Source of the DNA: Streptomyces sp. DT2A-34
Lineage (GTDB): Bacteria; Actinomycetota; Actinomycetes; Streptomycetales; Streptomycetaceae
DNA length: 64,000 bases
NCBI RefSeq assembly: GCF_030499515.1
Contig: NZ_JASTWJ010000001.1
Coordinates: 434,001 to 498,000 of the forward strand
Direction: 5' to 3'
Each line of letters begins with the position of its first letter. The stretch's first letter is position 1. Position numbers and translations under genes: made by a program. The notes below the pieces were generated by a model. That model saw only the letters and a list, made by a program, of their open reading frames with translations. It was not told the origin of the DNA and did no database searches. This document shows, one piece after another, positions 1 to 8,984 of this stretch.

Positions 1-1971
1 ACCAACTACGCCGGCGGAAACGCGTCCGCCAAGGGCACCGACACCGATCCCGTCACCGGTGGTGACGTCGAGCTGATGTGGGTCAAGGGGTCCGGTGGTG
101 ACCTCGGGACGCTCACCGAGGCGGGGCTGGCGGTGCTGCGGCTGGACCGGATGCGGGCGCTCGTCGACGTGTACCCGGGCGTCGAGCGTGAGGACGAGAT
201 GGTCGCCGCCTTCGACTACTGCCTGCATGGGAAGGGTGGGGCGGCTCCGTCCATCGACACCGCCATGCACGGGCTCGTCGAGGCCGCGCACGTGGACCAT
301 CTGCACCCCGACTCCGGGATCGCGCTGGCCTGTGCCGCCGACGGCGAGAAGCTGACCGCCGAGTGTTTCGGTGACACCGTGGTGTGGGTGCCGTGGCGGC
401 GGCCCGGGTTCCAGCTCGGGCTCGACATCGCCGCGGTCAAGGAGGCCAACCCGCAGGCGATCGGGTGCATCCTCGGCGGGCACGGCATCACCGCCTGGGG
501 TGACACCTCGGAGGAGTGCGAGCGCAACTCGCTGCACATCATCCGCACCGCCGAGGCGTTTCTCGCCGAGCGCGGGAAGCCGGAGCCCTTCGGGCCGGTG
601 ATCGAGGGGTACGCGGCGCTCGGCGCCGTCGAGCGGCGGGAGCGGGCCGCGGCGCTGGCGCCGGTCATCCGCAGCATCGCCTCCCAGGACCGGCCGCAGG
701 TCGGTCACTTCACCGACTCCGAGGTCGTCCTCGACTTCCTCGCGAGCGCCGAGCACCCGCGTCTCGCGGCCCTGGGCACCTCGTGCCCGGACCACTTCCT
801 GCGGACCAAGGTCCGGCCGCTCGTCCTCGACCTGCCGCCCACCGCTCCCCTCGACGAGGCCGTCGCCCGGCTCAAGGAGCTGCACGCCGAGTACCGCGAG
901 GAGTACGCCGCCTACTACCAGCGGCACGCCCTGCCCGACTCCCCCGCCATGCGCGGCGCCGACCCGGCGATCGTGCTGATCCCCGGGGTCGGCATGTTCA
1001 GCTTCGGCAAGGACAAGCAGACCGCGCGCGTGGCCGGCGAGTTCTATGTCAACGCCATCAATGTCATGCGGGGCGCCGAGGCCGTCTCCACCTACGCGCC
1101 CATCGAGGAGTCCGAGAAGTTCCGTATCGAGTACTGGGCGCTTGAGGAGGCCAAGCTTCAGCGGATGCCGAAGCCCAAGCCGCTCGCGACGCGCATCGCG
1201 CTGGTGACGGGCGCGGGCAGCGGGATCGGGAAGGCCATCGCGCAGCGGCTCGTCGCCGAGGGCGCGTGTGTGGTCGTCGCCGATCTCAACGCCGAGAACG
1301 CCCAGGCCGTCGCCGAGGAGCTGGGCGGGCCGGACAAGGCCGTCGCGGTGACGGTCGACGTCACGTCCGAGGAGCAGATCACCGAGGCCTTCAAGGCGGC
1401 CGTGCTGGCGTTCGGCGGGGTCGATCTGGTGGTCAACAACGCCGGTATCTCCATCTCCAAGCCGCTGCTGGAGACCTCGGCCAAGGACTGGGACCTCCAG
1501 CACGACATCATGGCGCGCGGTTCCTTCCTGGTGTCGCGGGAGGCGGCGCGGGTGATGATCGCTCAGGAGCTGGGCGGTGACATCGTCTACATCGCCTCGA
1601 AGAACGCCGTCTTCGCCGGACCCAACAACATCGCCTACTCCGCCACCAAGGCCGACCAGGCCCATCAGGTACGGCTGCTCGCCGCCGAGCTGGGTGAGCA
1701 CGGCATCCGCGTCAACGGGATCAACCCGGACGGTGTGGTGCGCGGGTCCGGGATCTTCGCCGGTGGGTGGGGGGCCAAGCGGGCCGCCGTGTACGGGGTC
1801 GAGGAGGAGAAGCTTGGCGAGTTCTACGCCCAGCGCACCATCCTCAAGCGCGAGGTGCTCCCCGCCCACGTCGCCAACGCCGTCTTCGCCCTGACCGGCG
1901 GGGACCTCACGCACACCACGGGACTGCACATCCCGGTCGACGCCGGCGTCGCGGCCGCCTTCCTGCGGTGA
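1..1971 (+). CDS. rhaD: Bifunctional rhamnulose-1-phosphate aldolase / short-chain dehydrogenase (5' partial)
   Basis: The open frame runs in from the left window edge, so the N-terminus is missing; the first internal Met codon is at 76. The first ~370 residues seen look like the class II aldolase half (segment VWVPWRRPGFQLG and a GGHGI motif). From about codon 390 a complete SDR domain follows, with the NAD-binding TGAGSGIG motif and a catalytic Ser/YSATK pair. This fusion is known from rhamnose pathways: the aldolase splits L-rhamnulose-1-phosphate into dihydroxyacetone phosphate and L-lactaldehyde, and the dehydrogenase oxidises the lactaldehyde to L-lactate. The stop TGA overlaps the GTG of the next gene, so the two are translationally coupled. 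The lutABC genes just downstream fit lactate as the product. The domain call is firm; lactaldehyde as the SDR substrate comes from family knowledge. Confidence 0.93.
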   Translation, partial: TNYAGGNASAKGTDTDPVTGGDVELMWVKGSGGDLGTLTEAGLAVLRLDRMRALVDVYPGVEREDEMVAAFDYCLHGKGGAAPSIDTAMHGLVEAAHVDHLHPDSGIALACAADGEKLTAECFGDTVVWVPWRRPGFQLGLDIAAVKEANPQAIGCILGGHGITAWGDTSEECERNSLHIIRTAEAFLAERGKPEPFGPVIEGYAALGAVERRERAAALAPVIRSIASQDRPQVGHFTDSEVVLDFLASAEHPRLAALGTSCPDHFLRTKVRPLVLDLPPTAPLDEAVARLKELHAEYREEYAAYYQRHALPDSPAMRGADPAIVLIPGVGMFSFGKDKQTARVAGEFYVNAINVMRGAEAVSTYAPIEESEKFRIEYWALEEAKLQRMPKPKPLATRIALVTGAGSGIGKAIAQRLVAEGACVVVADLNAENAQAVAEELGGPDKAVAVTVDVTSEEQITEAFKAAVLAFGGVDLVVNNAGISISKPLLETSAKDWDLQHDIMARGSFLVSREAARVMIAQELGGDIVYIASKNAVFAGPNNIAYSATKADQAHQVRLLAAELGEHGIRVNGINPDGVVRGSGIFAGGWGAKRAAVYGVEEEKLGEFYAQRTILKREVLPAHVANAVFALTGGDLTHTTGLHIPVDAGVAAAFLR

Positions 1972-3416
1972 GCGCGTCCGTGAAGTCGTACGCCGCGGTC
2001 GACCTGGGCGCCTCCAGCGGGCGGGTCATGGTCGGCCGCGTGGGCCCGGACTCGCTGGAGCTGAGCGAGGCGCACCGCTTCCCGAACCGCCCGGTTCGGG
2101 TGCCGGAAGGGCTGCGCTGGGACGTGCTCGCGCTGTACGCGGGTGTCCTGGAGGGGCTGAAGGCCGCCGGGCAGGTCGACTCCGTCGGCATCGACAGCTG
2201 GGCCGTGGACTACGGGCTGCTGGACGCCGACGGGGCGCTGCTCGGCAATCCCGTGCACTACCGGGACTCCCGGACGGAAGGGGTCGCCGAGAAGGTGTGG
2301 GCGACCGTCCCGGCGGAGGAGCTGTACGCGGCCACCGGGTTGCAGTACGCCCCCTTCAACACGCTGTACCAGCTGGCCGCGGCTCGGAGCTCGGCCCAAC
2401 TGCCGTACGCCAAGCGCCTGTTGCTCATCCCCGATCTGCTGACCTACTGGCTCACCGGCGAGCAGGGCACCGAGCTCACCAACGCCTCCACCACCCAGCT
2501 GATCGATCCCCGGACGCGCGAGTGGTCGTACGACATCGCCTCCCGGCTCGGCATCGACCTGGACCTGTTCGCGCCGCTCAGGCAACCCGGCGATTCCGCG
2601 GGGCTGCTGCGCGGCGCGGTGCTGGAGGAGACCGGGCTCACCGGTCCCGTGCCGGTGACGGCGGTCGGGTCGCACGACACCGCCTCCGCCGTGGCCGCCG
2701 TCCCGGCCGGGGGCGAGCGGTTCGCGTACATCTGCACCGGCACCTGGTCGCTGGCGGGGCTGGAGCTGAGCGCCCCCGTGCTGACCGAGGAGAGCCGGGC
2801 CGCCAACTTCACCAATGAGCTGGGGCTGGACGGCACGGTCCGGTATCTGCGGAACATCATGGGGCTGTGGCTGCTCCAGGAGTGCGTACGGGCTTGGGAC
2901 GCCCCCGATCTGGGCGGACTGCTGCTCGACGCGTCCAAGGTGCCGGCGCTGCGGTCGGTCGTGGACGCGGGGGACGCGGCGTTCCTGGCACCGGGGCGGA
3001 TGCCGGAGCGGATCGCCGAGGCGTGCCGTGCCTCGGGGCAGCCGGTGCCCGCCTCGCCCGCCGAGATCACGCGCTGCATCCTCGACTCGCTCGCCCTCGC
3101 CCACCGCAGGGCGATCGCCGAGGCCCAGCGGCTGGCCGACCATCCGGTCGACGTCGTGCACGTCGTCGGGGGCGGCACGCGCAACGCTCTGCTGTGCCAG
3201 CTGACCGCCGACGCCTGCGGGCTGCCGGTGGTGGCCGGTCCGACCGAGGCCGCCGCCCTGGGGAACGTCCTGGTCCAGGCACGGGCCCACGGGCTGGTCG
3301 GCGACCTTGCCGACGGGCGGCGGCTGCTCACTCGTACGCAGCCGTTGACCCGGTACGAGCCGCAGGGGGACGCGGCGCGCTGGAGCGAGGCGGAGGCCCG
3401 GCTCGTCCGAGGGTGA
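1968..3416 (+). CDS. rhaB: Rhamnulokinase
   Basis: 482-residue FGGY-family sugar kinase that would phosphorylate L-rhamnulose with ATP to feed the upstream aldolase. The N-terminal phosphate-binding motif DLGASSGRVM is clear, as are the HYRDSR and GGGTRN motifs typical of rhamnulokinases, and the length fits the family (about 480). GTG at 1968 is chosen because it overlaps the upstream TGA (GTGA) and gives the normal N-terminus; a second GTG at 1980 would remove four residues. Rhamnose isomerase and a transporter are not in the window and may lie upstream. Confidence 0.92.
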   Translation: MSASVKSYAAVDLGASSGRVMVGRVGPDSLELSEAHRFPNRPVRVPEGLRWDVLALYAGVLEGLKAAGQVDSVGIDSWAVDYGLLDADGALLGNPVHYRDSRTEGVAEKVWATVPAEELYAATGLQYAPFNTLYQLAAARSSAQLPYAKRLLLIPDLLTYWLTGEQGTELTNASTTQLIDPRTREWSYDIASRLGIDLDLFAPLRQPGDSAGLLRGAVLEETGLTGPVPVTAVGSHDTASAVAAVPAGGERFAYICTGTWSLAGLELSAPVLTEESRAANFTNELGLDGTVRYLRNIMGLWLLQECVRAWDAPDLGGLLLDASKVPALRSVVDAGDAAFLAPGRMPERIAEACRASGQPVPASPAEITRCILDSLALAHRRAIAEAQRLADHPVDVVHVVGGGTRNALLCQLTADACGLPVVAGPTEAAALGNVLVQARAHGLVGDLADGRRLLTRTQPLTRYEPQGDAARWSEAEARLVRG

Positions 3417-3417
3417 A

Positions 3418-3447
3418 CTCACCCGACGGTGAGCGGGGGCTCCCCCG
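3418..3447 (+). terminator. Weak hairpins after the rhamnulokinase gene
   Basis: Two small inverted repeats follow the stop codon: CTCACC/GGTGAG (3418-3423 and 3428-3433, 4-nt loop) and CGGGGG/CCCCCG (3434-3447, 2-nt loop). They may end or attenuate the rhamnose transcript before lutABC. No U-tract is present, as is common in actinomycetes. This is an inference from sequence symmetry only. Confidence 0.35.
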
Positions 3448-3481
3448 GGCCGCGCGCCCGCACTACCCTGCACTCATCCGA

Positions 3482-3491
3482 TGATCGATCA
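3482..3491. promoter_or_regulatory. Palindrome in the lutABC leader
   Basis: TGATCGATCA is a perfect 10-bp palindrome directly before the ribosome binding site (AAGGAG at 3493-3498) of lutA. Its place suits a repressor site for the lactate genes, but it does not match the operator of a named regulator that I recognise, and a 10-bp palindrome can arise by chance. Confidence 0.3.
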
Positions 3492-3503
3492 CAAGGAGCC
3501 GCG

Positions 3504-4259
3504 ATGCGTGTCGCCCTGTTCCTGACCTGTGTCAACGACACGCTCTATCCGGACACCGGGCGCGCCGTGGTGAAACTGCTGACCAGGCTGGGCGTCGAGG
3601 TGGACTTCCCGATGGCCCAGACCTGCTGCGGGCAGGCGCACTACAACACCGGATACCGGCATGAGGCCGAGCCTCTCGCCCGGCATTTCTCCGATGTCTT
3701 CGGCGAGTACGAGGCGATCGTCACCCCGTCCGGCTCATGCGGGGCGATGGTGCGGGAGCTGTATCCGCGGATGGGTGAGCGGGCGCGGGCCGAGGGGCGT
3801 GGCGACACGCTCGCGGCGACTCTCGCGCCGGTGGTGCCGAAGACGTACGAGCTGACGGAGTTCCTGGTGGACGTGCTGGGGGTGACGGACGTCGGGGCGT
3901 ACTACCCGCACAAGGTGACCTATCACCCGACCTGCCACGGACTGCGCGGGCTCGGGCTCGGCGAGCGGCCCCGGCGGCTGCTCCAGGCCGTCAAGGGGCT
4001 GGAGTTGGCCGAGCTTCCGGGTGCGGACGAGTGCTGCGGGTTCGGTGGCACCTTCGCCCTGAAGAACGCCGATGTCTCGGCGGCGATGGGTGCCGACAAG
4101 GTCCGCAACGCCGAGTCGACCGGCGCCCAGGTGCTGTGCGCGGCCGACAACTCCTGTCTGATGCACATCGGCGGGACCATGGCCCGGCTGCGCACCGGCA
4201 TGCGGCCCGTGCACATCGCGGAGATCCTGGCGAGCACGGAGGAGGAGCCGGCCGTATGA
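3504..4259 (+). CDS. lutA: L-lactate oxidation iron-sulfur subunit LutA (LldE type)
   Basis: 251-residue (Fe-S)-binding protein of the GlpC/LldE family with two cysteine-rich CCG domains, seen as QTCCGQ near residue 40 and ECCGFGG near residue 180. It is one of three soluble subunits that oxidise L-lactate to pyruvate. The ATG at 3504 is preceded by AAGGAG at a good distance and gives the family-typical start MRVALFLTCVND. Its TGA overlaps the ATG of lutB. The gene sits 87 bp after the rhamnose genes, which would deliver L-lactate from lactaldehyde, so rhamnose breakdown is a likely reason for its presence here. Confidence 0.92.
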   Translation: MRVALFLTCVNDTLYPDTGRAVVKLLTRLGVEVDFPMAQTCCGQAHYNTGYRHEAEPLARHFSDVFGEYEAIVTPSGSCGAMVRELYPRMGERARAEGRGDTLAATLAPVVPKTYELTEFLVDVLGVTDVGAYYPHKVTYHPTCHGLRGLGLGERPRRLLQAVKGLELAELPGADECCGFGGTFALKNADVSAAMGADKVRNAESTGAQVLCAADNSCLMHIGGTMARLRTGMRPVHIAEILASTEEEPAV

Positions 4260-5734
4260 GCGGGACGTTCGTAGGGATGCCGGCCTTTCCGAAGGCCGCG
4301 CACGAGGCCGTGCACGACCAGACCCTGCGCGGCAATCTGCGGCATGCCACGCACACGATCCGCGCCAAGCGGGCGGGCGCCGTCGCGGAGGTGTCCGACT
4401 GGGCGGAGCTGCGGGAGGCCGGGAAGCGGATCAAGGATCATACGCTGCGTCATCTCGACCGCTACCTCGTGCAGTTGGAAGACGCGGTCACGGCGGCGGG
4501 CGGCACGGTGCACTGGGCCGCCGACGCCGACGAGGCCAACCGGATCGTGACGGAACTCGTCAAGGCGACCGGTGAGTCGGAGGTCGTCAAGGTCAAGTCG
4601 ATGGCCACGCAGGAGATCGGGCTGAACGAGGCCCTGGAGGCGGAGGGCATCCGCGCCTACGAGACCGATCTCGCCGAGCTGATCGTGCAGTTGGGCAAGG
4701 ACCGGCCCTCGCACATCCTCGTCCCCGCCATCCATCGCAACCGGGGCGAGATCCGGGACATCTTCGAACGCGAGATGAGCGAGTGGGGCCGCCCGGCCCC
4801 CGAGGGCCTCACGGACACGCCCGCCGCACTCGCCGAGGCGGCCCGCCTGCACCTGCGCGAGAAGTTCCTGCGCGCCAAGGTCGGCGTCTCCGGCGCCAAC
4901 TTCATGGTCGCCGAGACCGGCACGCTGGTGGTCGTCGAGTCCGAGGGCAACGGGCGGATGTGCCTGACGCTGCCCGAGACGCTGATCTCGGTCGTCGGCA
5001 TCGAGAAGATCGTGCCGACGTGGCGGGACCTGGAGGTGTTCCTGCAGACGCTCCCCCGCTCCTCGACGGCCGAGCGCATGAACCCGTACACGTCGACGTG
5101 GACCGGTACGACGGACGGCGACGGGCCGAAGCACTTCCACCTCGTCCTGCTCGACAACGGCCGCACCGACACCCTCGCCGACGAGGTAGGCCGCCAGGCC
5201 CTGCGCTGCATCCGCTGCTCGGCGTGTCTGAACGTGTGCCCGGTGTACGAGCGGGCCGGCGGGCACGCGTACGGCTCGGTCTACCCGGGTCCGATCGGCG
5301 CCATCCTCAGCCCTCAACTGCGGGGCGTGACAAGCGAGATCGACGCCTCGCTGCCGTACGCGTCGTCGTTGTGCGGTGCCTGCTACGAGGTGTGCCCGGT
5401 CGCCATCGACATCCCCGAGGTGCTGGTGCATCTGCGGGAGCGGGTCGTACAGGGCGGCGAAGTCACCTCGCAGGGCAACAAGGTGGTGCTGAAGCCCGCG
5501 AAGGGGCATGCCGCCGAGCGGGCCGCGATGCGGGCGGCGCGCTGGGCCTTCCGCCACCCGGGTGTCCTGCGCACCGGTCAGCGGCTCGCCTCGCGCACCC
5601 GGCGCCTGCATCCGCGGTCGCTGCCGGGTCCGGGCAAGGCGTGGAGCGGCAGCCGGGATCTGCCGGCGGTGCCCGCGGAGCCCTTCCGGGACTGGTGGCA
5701 GCGTACGCGGGGCGGAAAGGACGGTGCGAAGTGA
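4256..5734 (+). CDS. lutB: L-lactate oxidation iron-sulfur protein LutB
   Basis: 492-residue LutB/YkgF-type protein. An N-terminal LUD-like (DUF162) region of about 300 residues is followed by a ferredoxin-like 2x[4Fe-4S] region with the motifs CIRCSACLNVCP and CGACYEVCP, and then a C-terminal tail. It carries electrons in the LutABC lactate-oxidising complex. ATG at 4256 overlaps the TGA of lutA (ATGA), and its own TGA overlaps the GTG of lutC, so the three subunits are coupled. Length and motif order match the family; nothing looks broken. Confidence 0.92.
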   Translation: MSGTFVGMPAFPKAAHEAVHDQTLRGNLRHATHTIRAKRAGAVAEVSDWAELREAGKRIKDHTLRHLDRYLVQLEDAVTAAGGTVHWAADADEANRIVTELVKATGESEVVKVKSMATQEIGLNEALEAEGIRAYETDLAELIVQLGKDRPSHILVPAIHRNRGEIRDIFEREMSEWGRPAPEGLTDTPAALAEAARLHLREKFLRAKVGVSGANFMVAETGTLVVVESEGNGRMCLTLPETLISVVGIEKIVPTWRDLEVFLQTLPRSSTAERMNPYTSTWTGTTDGDGPKHFHLVLLDNGRTDTLADEVGRQALRCIRCSACLNVCPVYERAGGHAYGSVYPGPIGAILSPQLRGVTSEIDASLPYASSLCGACYEVCPVAIDIPEVLVHLRERVVQGGEVTSQGNKVVLKPAKGHAAERAAMRAARWAFRHPGVLRTGQRLASRTRRLHPRSLPGPGKAWSGSRDLPAVPAEPFRDWWQRTRGGKDGAK

Positions 5735-6381
5735 GCAGCAGGGAACGGATCCTGGGCCGGGTGCGGCGCGCGCTGGCGGACGTGGCGGACGTACGGCAGG
5801 ACGACACGCCGTACGAGCAGGCGGTTCCGCGTGACTATCTGCGCGAGCACGGGGAGCGGACTGTCGCGGAGACCGTCGAGCTGCTGGCGGAGAACCTGGC
5901 GGACTACCGGGCCGTCGTGCACCGCTGCTCGGCCGCCGATCTTCCGGCGACGATCGCCGGGATGCTCGCCGCGCGGGGTGCGAAGACGGTGCTCGTGCCG
6001 CCGGGGCTGGAGCCCGAGTGGCTCTCGGCGACCGACGCGGAGCCGGTCCCGGACCGGACGGAGAGCACCCCGCACGAACTGGACCGCGTCGACAGTGTGA
6101 TCACGGCGTGCGCGGTGGCCGTCGCCGAGACGGGCACCATCGTCCTGGACGGCTCGGCCGACCAGGGCCGTCGACGTATCACCCTCGTCCCCGACCACCA
6201 CATCTGTGTCGTACGGGTCCCCGAACAGGTCGTCTCCTCCGTCCCGCAGGCACTCGAACGCCTCGACCCGGGTCGCCCGCTGACGTGGATCTCCGGTCCG
6301 TCGGCGACCAGCGACATCGAGCTGGACCGGGTCGAGGGAGTGCACGGTCCGCGCACGCTGGAGGTCGTCCTGGTCGGCTGA
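5731..6381 (+). CDS. lutC: Lactate utilisation protein LutC
   Basis: 216-residue LUD (DUF162) domain protein, the third subunit of the lactate oxidation complex. It has the family segment VAETGTIVL and the C-terminal ISGPSATSDIE motif common to LutC/YkgG proteins. GTG at 5731 overlaps the lutB stop as GTGA and gives the usual start VSSRERILGRV. The gene ends inside a hairpin shared with the convergent neighbour (6379-6401). Confidence 0.9.
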   Translation: MSSRERILGRVRRALADVADVRQDDTPYEQAVPRDYLREHGERTVAETVELLAENLADYRAVVHRCSAADLPATIAGMLAARGAKTVLVPPGLEPEWLSATDAEPVPDRTESTPHELDRVDSVITACAVAVAETGTIVLDGSADQGRRRITLVPDHHICVVRVPEQVVSSVPQALERLDPGRPLTWISGPSATSDIELDRVEGVHGPRTLEVVLVG

Positions 6382-6401
6382 GGCCGTGCCCCTGGGCCTC
6401 A
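6379..6401. terminator. Bidirectional hairpin made from both stop codons
   Basis: TGAGGCC (6379-6385) and GGCCTCA (6395-6401) form a perfect 7-bp stem with a 9-nt loop. The left arm begins with the lutC stop codon and the right arm ends with the reverse-strand stop of the Rieske oxidoreductase gene, so one hairpin serves two convergent genes 17 bp apart. It is a plausible rho-independent-like terminator without a U-tract. Confidence 0.55.
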
Positions 6402-7937
6402 GATGTCCCGCGGCTCCAGGGGCCGCACCGCCGGGCCCTGCACCACATGGCCGTCCGGATCGAAGCGGGAGCCGTGGCACGGGCATTCCCAGGCCCGTTC
6501 CGCGCGGTTGAACGCCACGATGCAGCCCAGGTGCGTGCACTTCGCGGAGACGGCGTGCACCTTGCCGTCCTCGTCGCGGTGGACGGCGCAGCGTTTCCCG
6601 GACACATGGACGACCGCGCCGTCGCCGGGGGCGATCTCGTCCACCGACGTGGCCGAGGGGCCCGGCAGGTGCTGGAGCCGGTCGCCGACGAAGTGGCGTG
6701 CCACGTCGGCCTGGTGCCTGAGGAAGTCCTTCCCCTCGCGCAGGACGGACGTCACGCGGCGCGGGTCGTACAGGTCGCTCCAGGTGTTCTCGCGGCCGGT
6801 GATCAGATCGCACAGGAGGCGGCCCGTCATGACTCCGCTCGCCAGTCCCCAGCCGCCGAAGCCGGTGGCCACGTAGGTGTGCCGGCTCGCGGGGTGCAGC
6901 GGGCCGACCAGGGGTACGGAGTCGGTGGGGTCGTTGTCCTGCGTGGCCCACCGGTGCGTGAAGTCGAGGTCTCCGAAGCGCTCGACCGCCCACGCGGACA
7001 GGGTCTCGAACCGCGCCTCGACATCGCCGCCGGTGCCCGGGGTGAAGTGCTCTCCGGTGACGATGAGCAGGCGTTTTCCGTCCTCGTAGGGTGCCGTGCG
7101 GACGGAGCGGGTGTTCTGCTCGGGGGTGATGTACATGCCGGTCGGAGCGGCGGCCGCGTCGAGGGGAGCGGCGACCACGAGTTCGCGGCGGGGCGAGAGC
7201 CGGGTGAACAGCAGGGCCCGGTCGAAGATCGGGTAGTGGGTGGCGACCACGACGGATCGCGCGGTCACCTTCACCCCGTCCTCGGTCGTGAGGACACACC
7301 GATCGCCCTCGGAGAGACCGACCACACGCGTGTGCTCGTGCACGCGGCCCCCCAGGCGGCGCAGGTCCTCGGCCAGCGCCAGCAGGTACTTGCGGGGGTG
7401 GAACTGCGCCTGCTCCTCGACCCGCACCGCGCCCGCGACCGGGAACGGCAGGTCCGTGTCGGTCACGTACTCGGCGGGCAGCCCCGCCTCCCGGGCCGCG
7501 GCGGCCTCGGCCCGCAGCTCGTCGGTGCGGTCGCCCTCCTCGGCGAAGGTGTACGCCGCCGTGCCCTCCCAGTCGCAGTCCACGCCGAGCGCGTCCGCGG
7601 TCTCGGCGGCGTGCCGGATCGCGTCCATCTGCGAGGCCGCGAACAGACGCGCCCCCTCCTTGCCGCGGGTGCGGCGCAGCCGGTCGTAGATCAAGGTGTG
7701 CTGGGCGCTCAGCTTGGCCGTCGTGTGCCCGGTGACGCCGGTGGCGACGCGGTCCGCCTCCAGTACGGCGACCTCGTGGCCCCGCCGGGCCAGCTCCCAG
7801 GCCGTGCTGAGCCCGGCGATGCCCGCGCCCACCACGGCGACCTCGACGGTGAGGTCGCCGTCCGGTGGGGGCGCGAGGTCGCCGGGTGGTGCCGTCTCGA
7901 TCCAGTACGAGGTGTGGGTGCGGGCCTGATCGTCCAT
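6399..7937 (-). CDS. FAD-dependent oxidoreductase with C-terminal Rieske domain
   Basis: 512-residue protein. The N-terminal DAO-type FAD domain has the dinucleotide motif VVGAGIAGLSTAWELARRG at about residues 30-50. A Rieske [2Fe-2S] domain lies at about residues 430-510 with CTHLGC and CPCHGSRFD, i.e. both Cys-His ligand pairs. This layout is common in actinobacteria and related to glycine/sarcosine-oxidase-like flavoproteins, but the substrate is unknown. I chose the ATG at 7937 because it is preceded by GGGAG and gives a start 30 residues before the FAD motif; the frame stays open further upstream without homology. It is convergent with lutC and divergent from the ABC exporter genes. Confidence 0.85.
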   Translation of the reverse strand: MDDQARTHTSYWIETAPPGDLAPPPDGDLTVEVAVVGAGIAGLSTAWELARRGHEVAVLEADRVATGVTGHTTAKLSAQHTLIYDRLRRTRGKEGARLFAASQMDAIRHAAETADALGVDCDWEGTAAYTFAEEGDRTDELRAEAAAAREAGLPAEYVTDTDLPFPVAGAVRVEEQAQFHPRKYLLALAEDLRRLGGRVHEHTRVVGLSEGDRCVLTTEDGVKVTARSVVVATHYPIFDRALLFTRLSPRRELVVAAPLDAAAAPTGMYITPEQNTRSVRTAPYEDGKRLLIVTGEHFTPGTGGDVEARFETLSAWAVERFGDLDFTHRWATQDNDPTDSVPLVGPLHPASRHTYVATGFGGWGLASGVMTGRLLCDLITGRENTWSDLYDPRRVTSVLREGKDFLRHQADVARHFVGDRLQHLPGPSATSVDEIAPGDGAVVHVSGKRCAVHRDEDGKVHAVSAKCTHLGCIVAFNRAERAWECPCHGSRFDPDGHVVQGPAVRPLEPRDI

Positions 7938-8189
7938 GGCTCCCGGGTTCCCCCGGACCGGCCGGGCCACACGGCGGCGCCGACCGGTTGAACGATGCAA
8001 CCTCGCGCCCGTCGGTCTTCCGCCGCGCCCACTGGTCCACGCTGCCCCGCAGCCGCCGCGGCAGCGGCTGACCCCAGGTCCGGGGTGTCGTTGAGTACAC
8101 CCCGCAACACGGGTTCTGCGCCCAGTGTGGTCACGTCGCCGCCTCCGTAGCTTCTTCGGCAGGGCACAGGGAGTGCCGGACGGAGAGTG

Positions 8190-8981
8190 ATGACGATGTT
8201 TCGCGCAGGCTCGCGAACGACGCACGACAAGGAGCCCGCCGCCGAGGCGCTCCGGCTCGTCAAGGTCACCAAGACCTACGGTTCACACGACAGCGCCGTG
8301 ACCGCTCTGGACGGGGTCACCCTCGGTCTGGGGCGGGGCACCTTCACGGCGGTGATGGGGCCGTCGGGGTCCGGCAAGACCACGCTGCTGCACTGCGCGG
8401 CCGGGCTCGACCGGCCCGACAGCGGCATCGTGCGGGTGGACGGCACCGAGCTGACCGGGGGCGGCGAGGCCGAGCTGACGAAGTTCCGGCGGGGGCGGAT
8501 CGGATTCGTGTTCCAGCAGTACAACCTGCTGGAGACGCTGACCGTCGCGCAGAACACGGTGTTGCCGCTCAAGCTCGCCGGGCAGCGCGTGGACCGCGAG
8601 CGGGCCAAGGAGGTCCTGACCTCCGTCGGCCTCGGCGACCGGCTCGGGCACCGCCCCGGCCAGTTGTCCGGCGGTCAGCGGCAGCGCGTGGCGATCGCCC
8701 GTGCCCTGGTGACGGCGCCCCGGGTGATCTTCGCTGACGAGCCGACCGGCGCCCTGGACACGCGCAGCGCACGCGACGTACTGCGGTTGCTCCAGCAGGC
8801 GGTGCGGGTGCACGGCCGGACCGTGGTGATGGTGACCCACGACCCCGTCGCCGCCTCGTACGCGGACTCGGTGCTGTTCCTGGCGGACGGCCGGCTGGCG
8901 GGCCGGATGGACGCCCCGGCGGCCGACGCGGTGGCCGAACGCCTCGCGCACCTGGGCGACAACGTGGGGACGGGGGTCTGA
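8190..8981 (+). CDS. ABC transporter ATP-binding protein (MacB/LolD type)
   Basis: About 263-residue ATPase with Walker A GPSGSGKTT, signature LSGGQRQRVAIARAL, Walker B VIFADEPTGALD and the switch-loop histidine VTHD. The AxADEPTGALD form and the FtsX-type partner place it in the MacB/LolD exporter group, which moves lipids, peptides or antibiotics outward or works mechanically. Start choice: GGAGAG at 8182-8187 could serve the ATG at 8190 (short spacing) or the ATG at 8196 (spacing 8, two residues shorter); a GTG at 8187 is also in frame. The permease follows after 3 bp. Confidence 0.88.
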   Translation: MTMFRAGSRTTHDKEPAAEALRLVKVTKTYGSHDSAVTALDGVTLGLGRGTFTAVMGPSGSGKTTLLHCAAGLDRPDSGIVRVDGTELTGGGEAELTKFRRGRIGFVFQQYNLLETLTVAQNTVLPLKLAGQRVDRERAKEVLTSVGLGDRLGHRPGQLSGGQRQRVAIARALVTAPRVIFADEPTGALDTRSARDVLRLLQQAVRVHGRTVVMVTHDPVAASYADSVLFLADGRLAGRMDAPAADAVAERLAHLGDNVGTGV

Positions 8982-8984
8982 ACG

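Noticed and set aside
5578..8100. An 840-codon minus-strand open frame
   Set aside because: It lies across lutC (antisense) and the Rieske oxidoreductase gene in another frame; low-complexity product with no domain.
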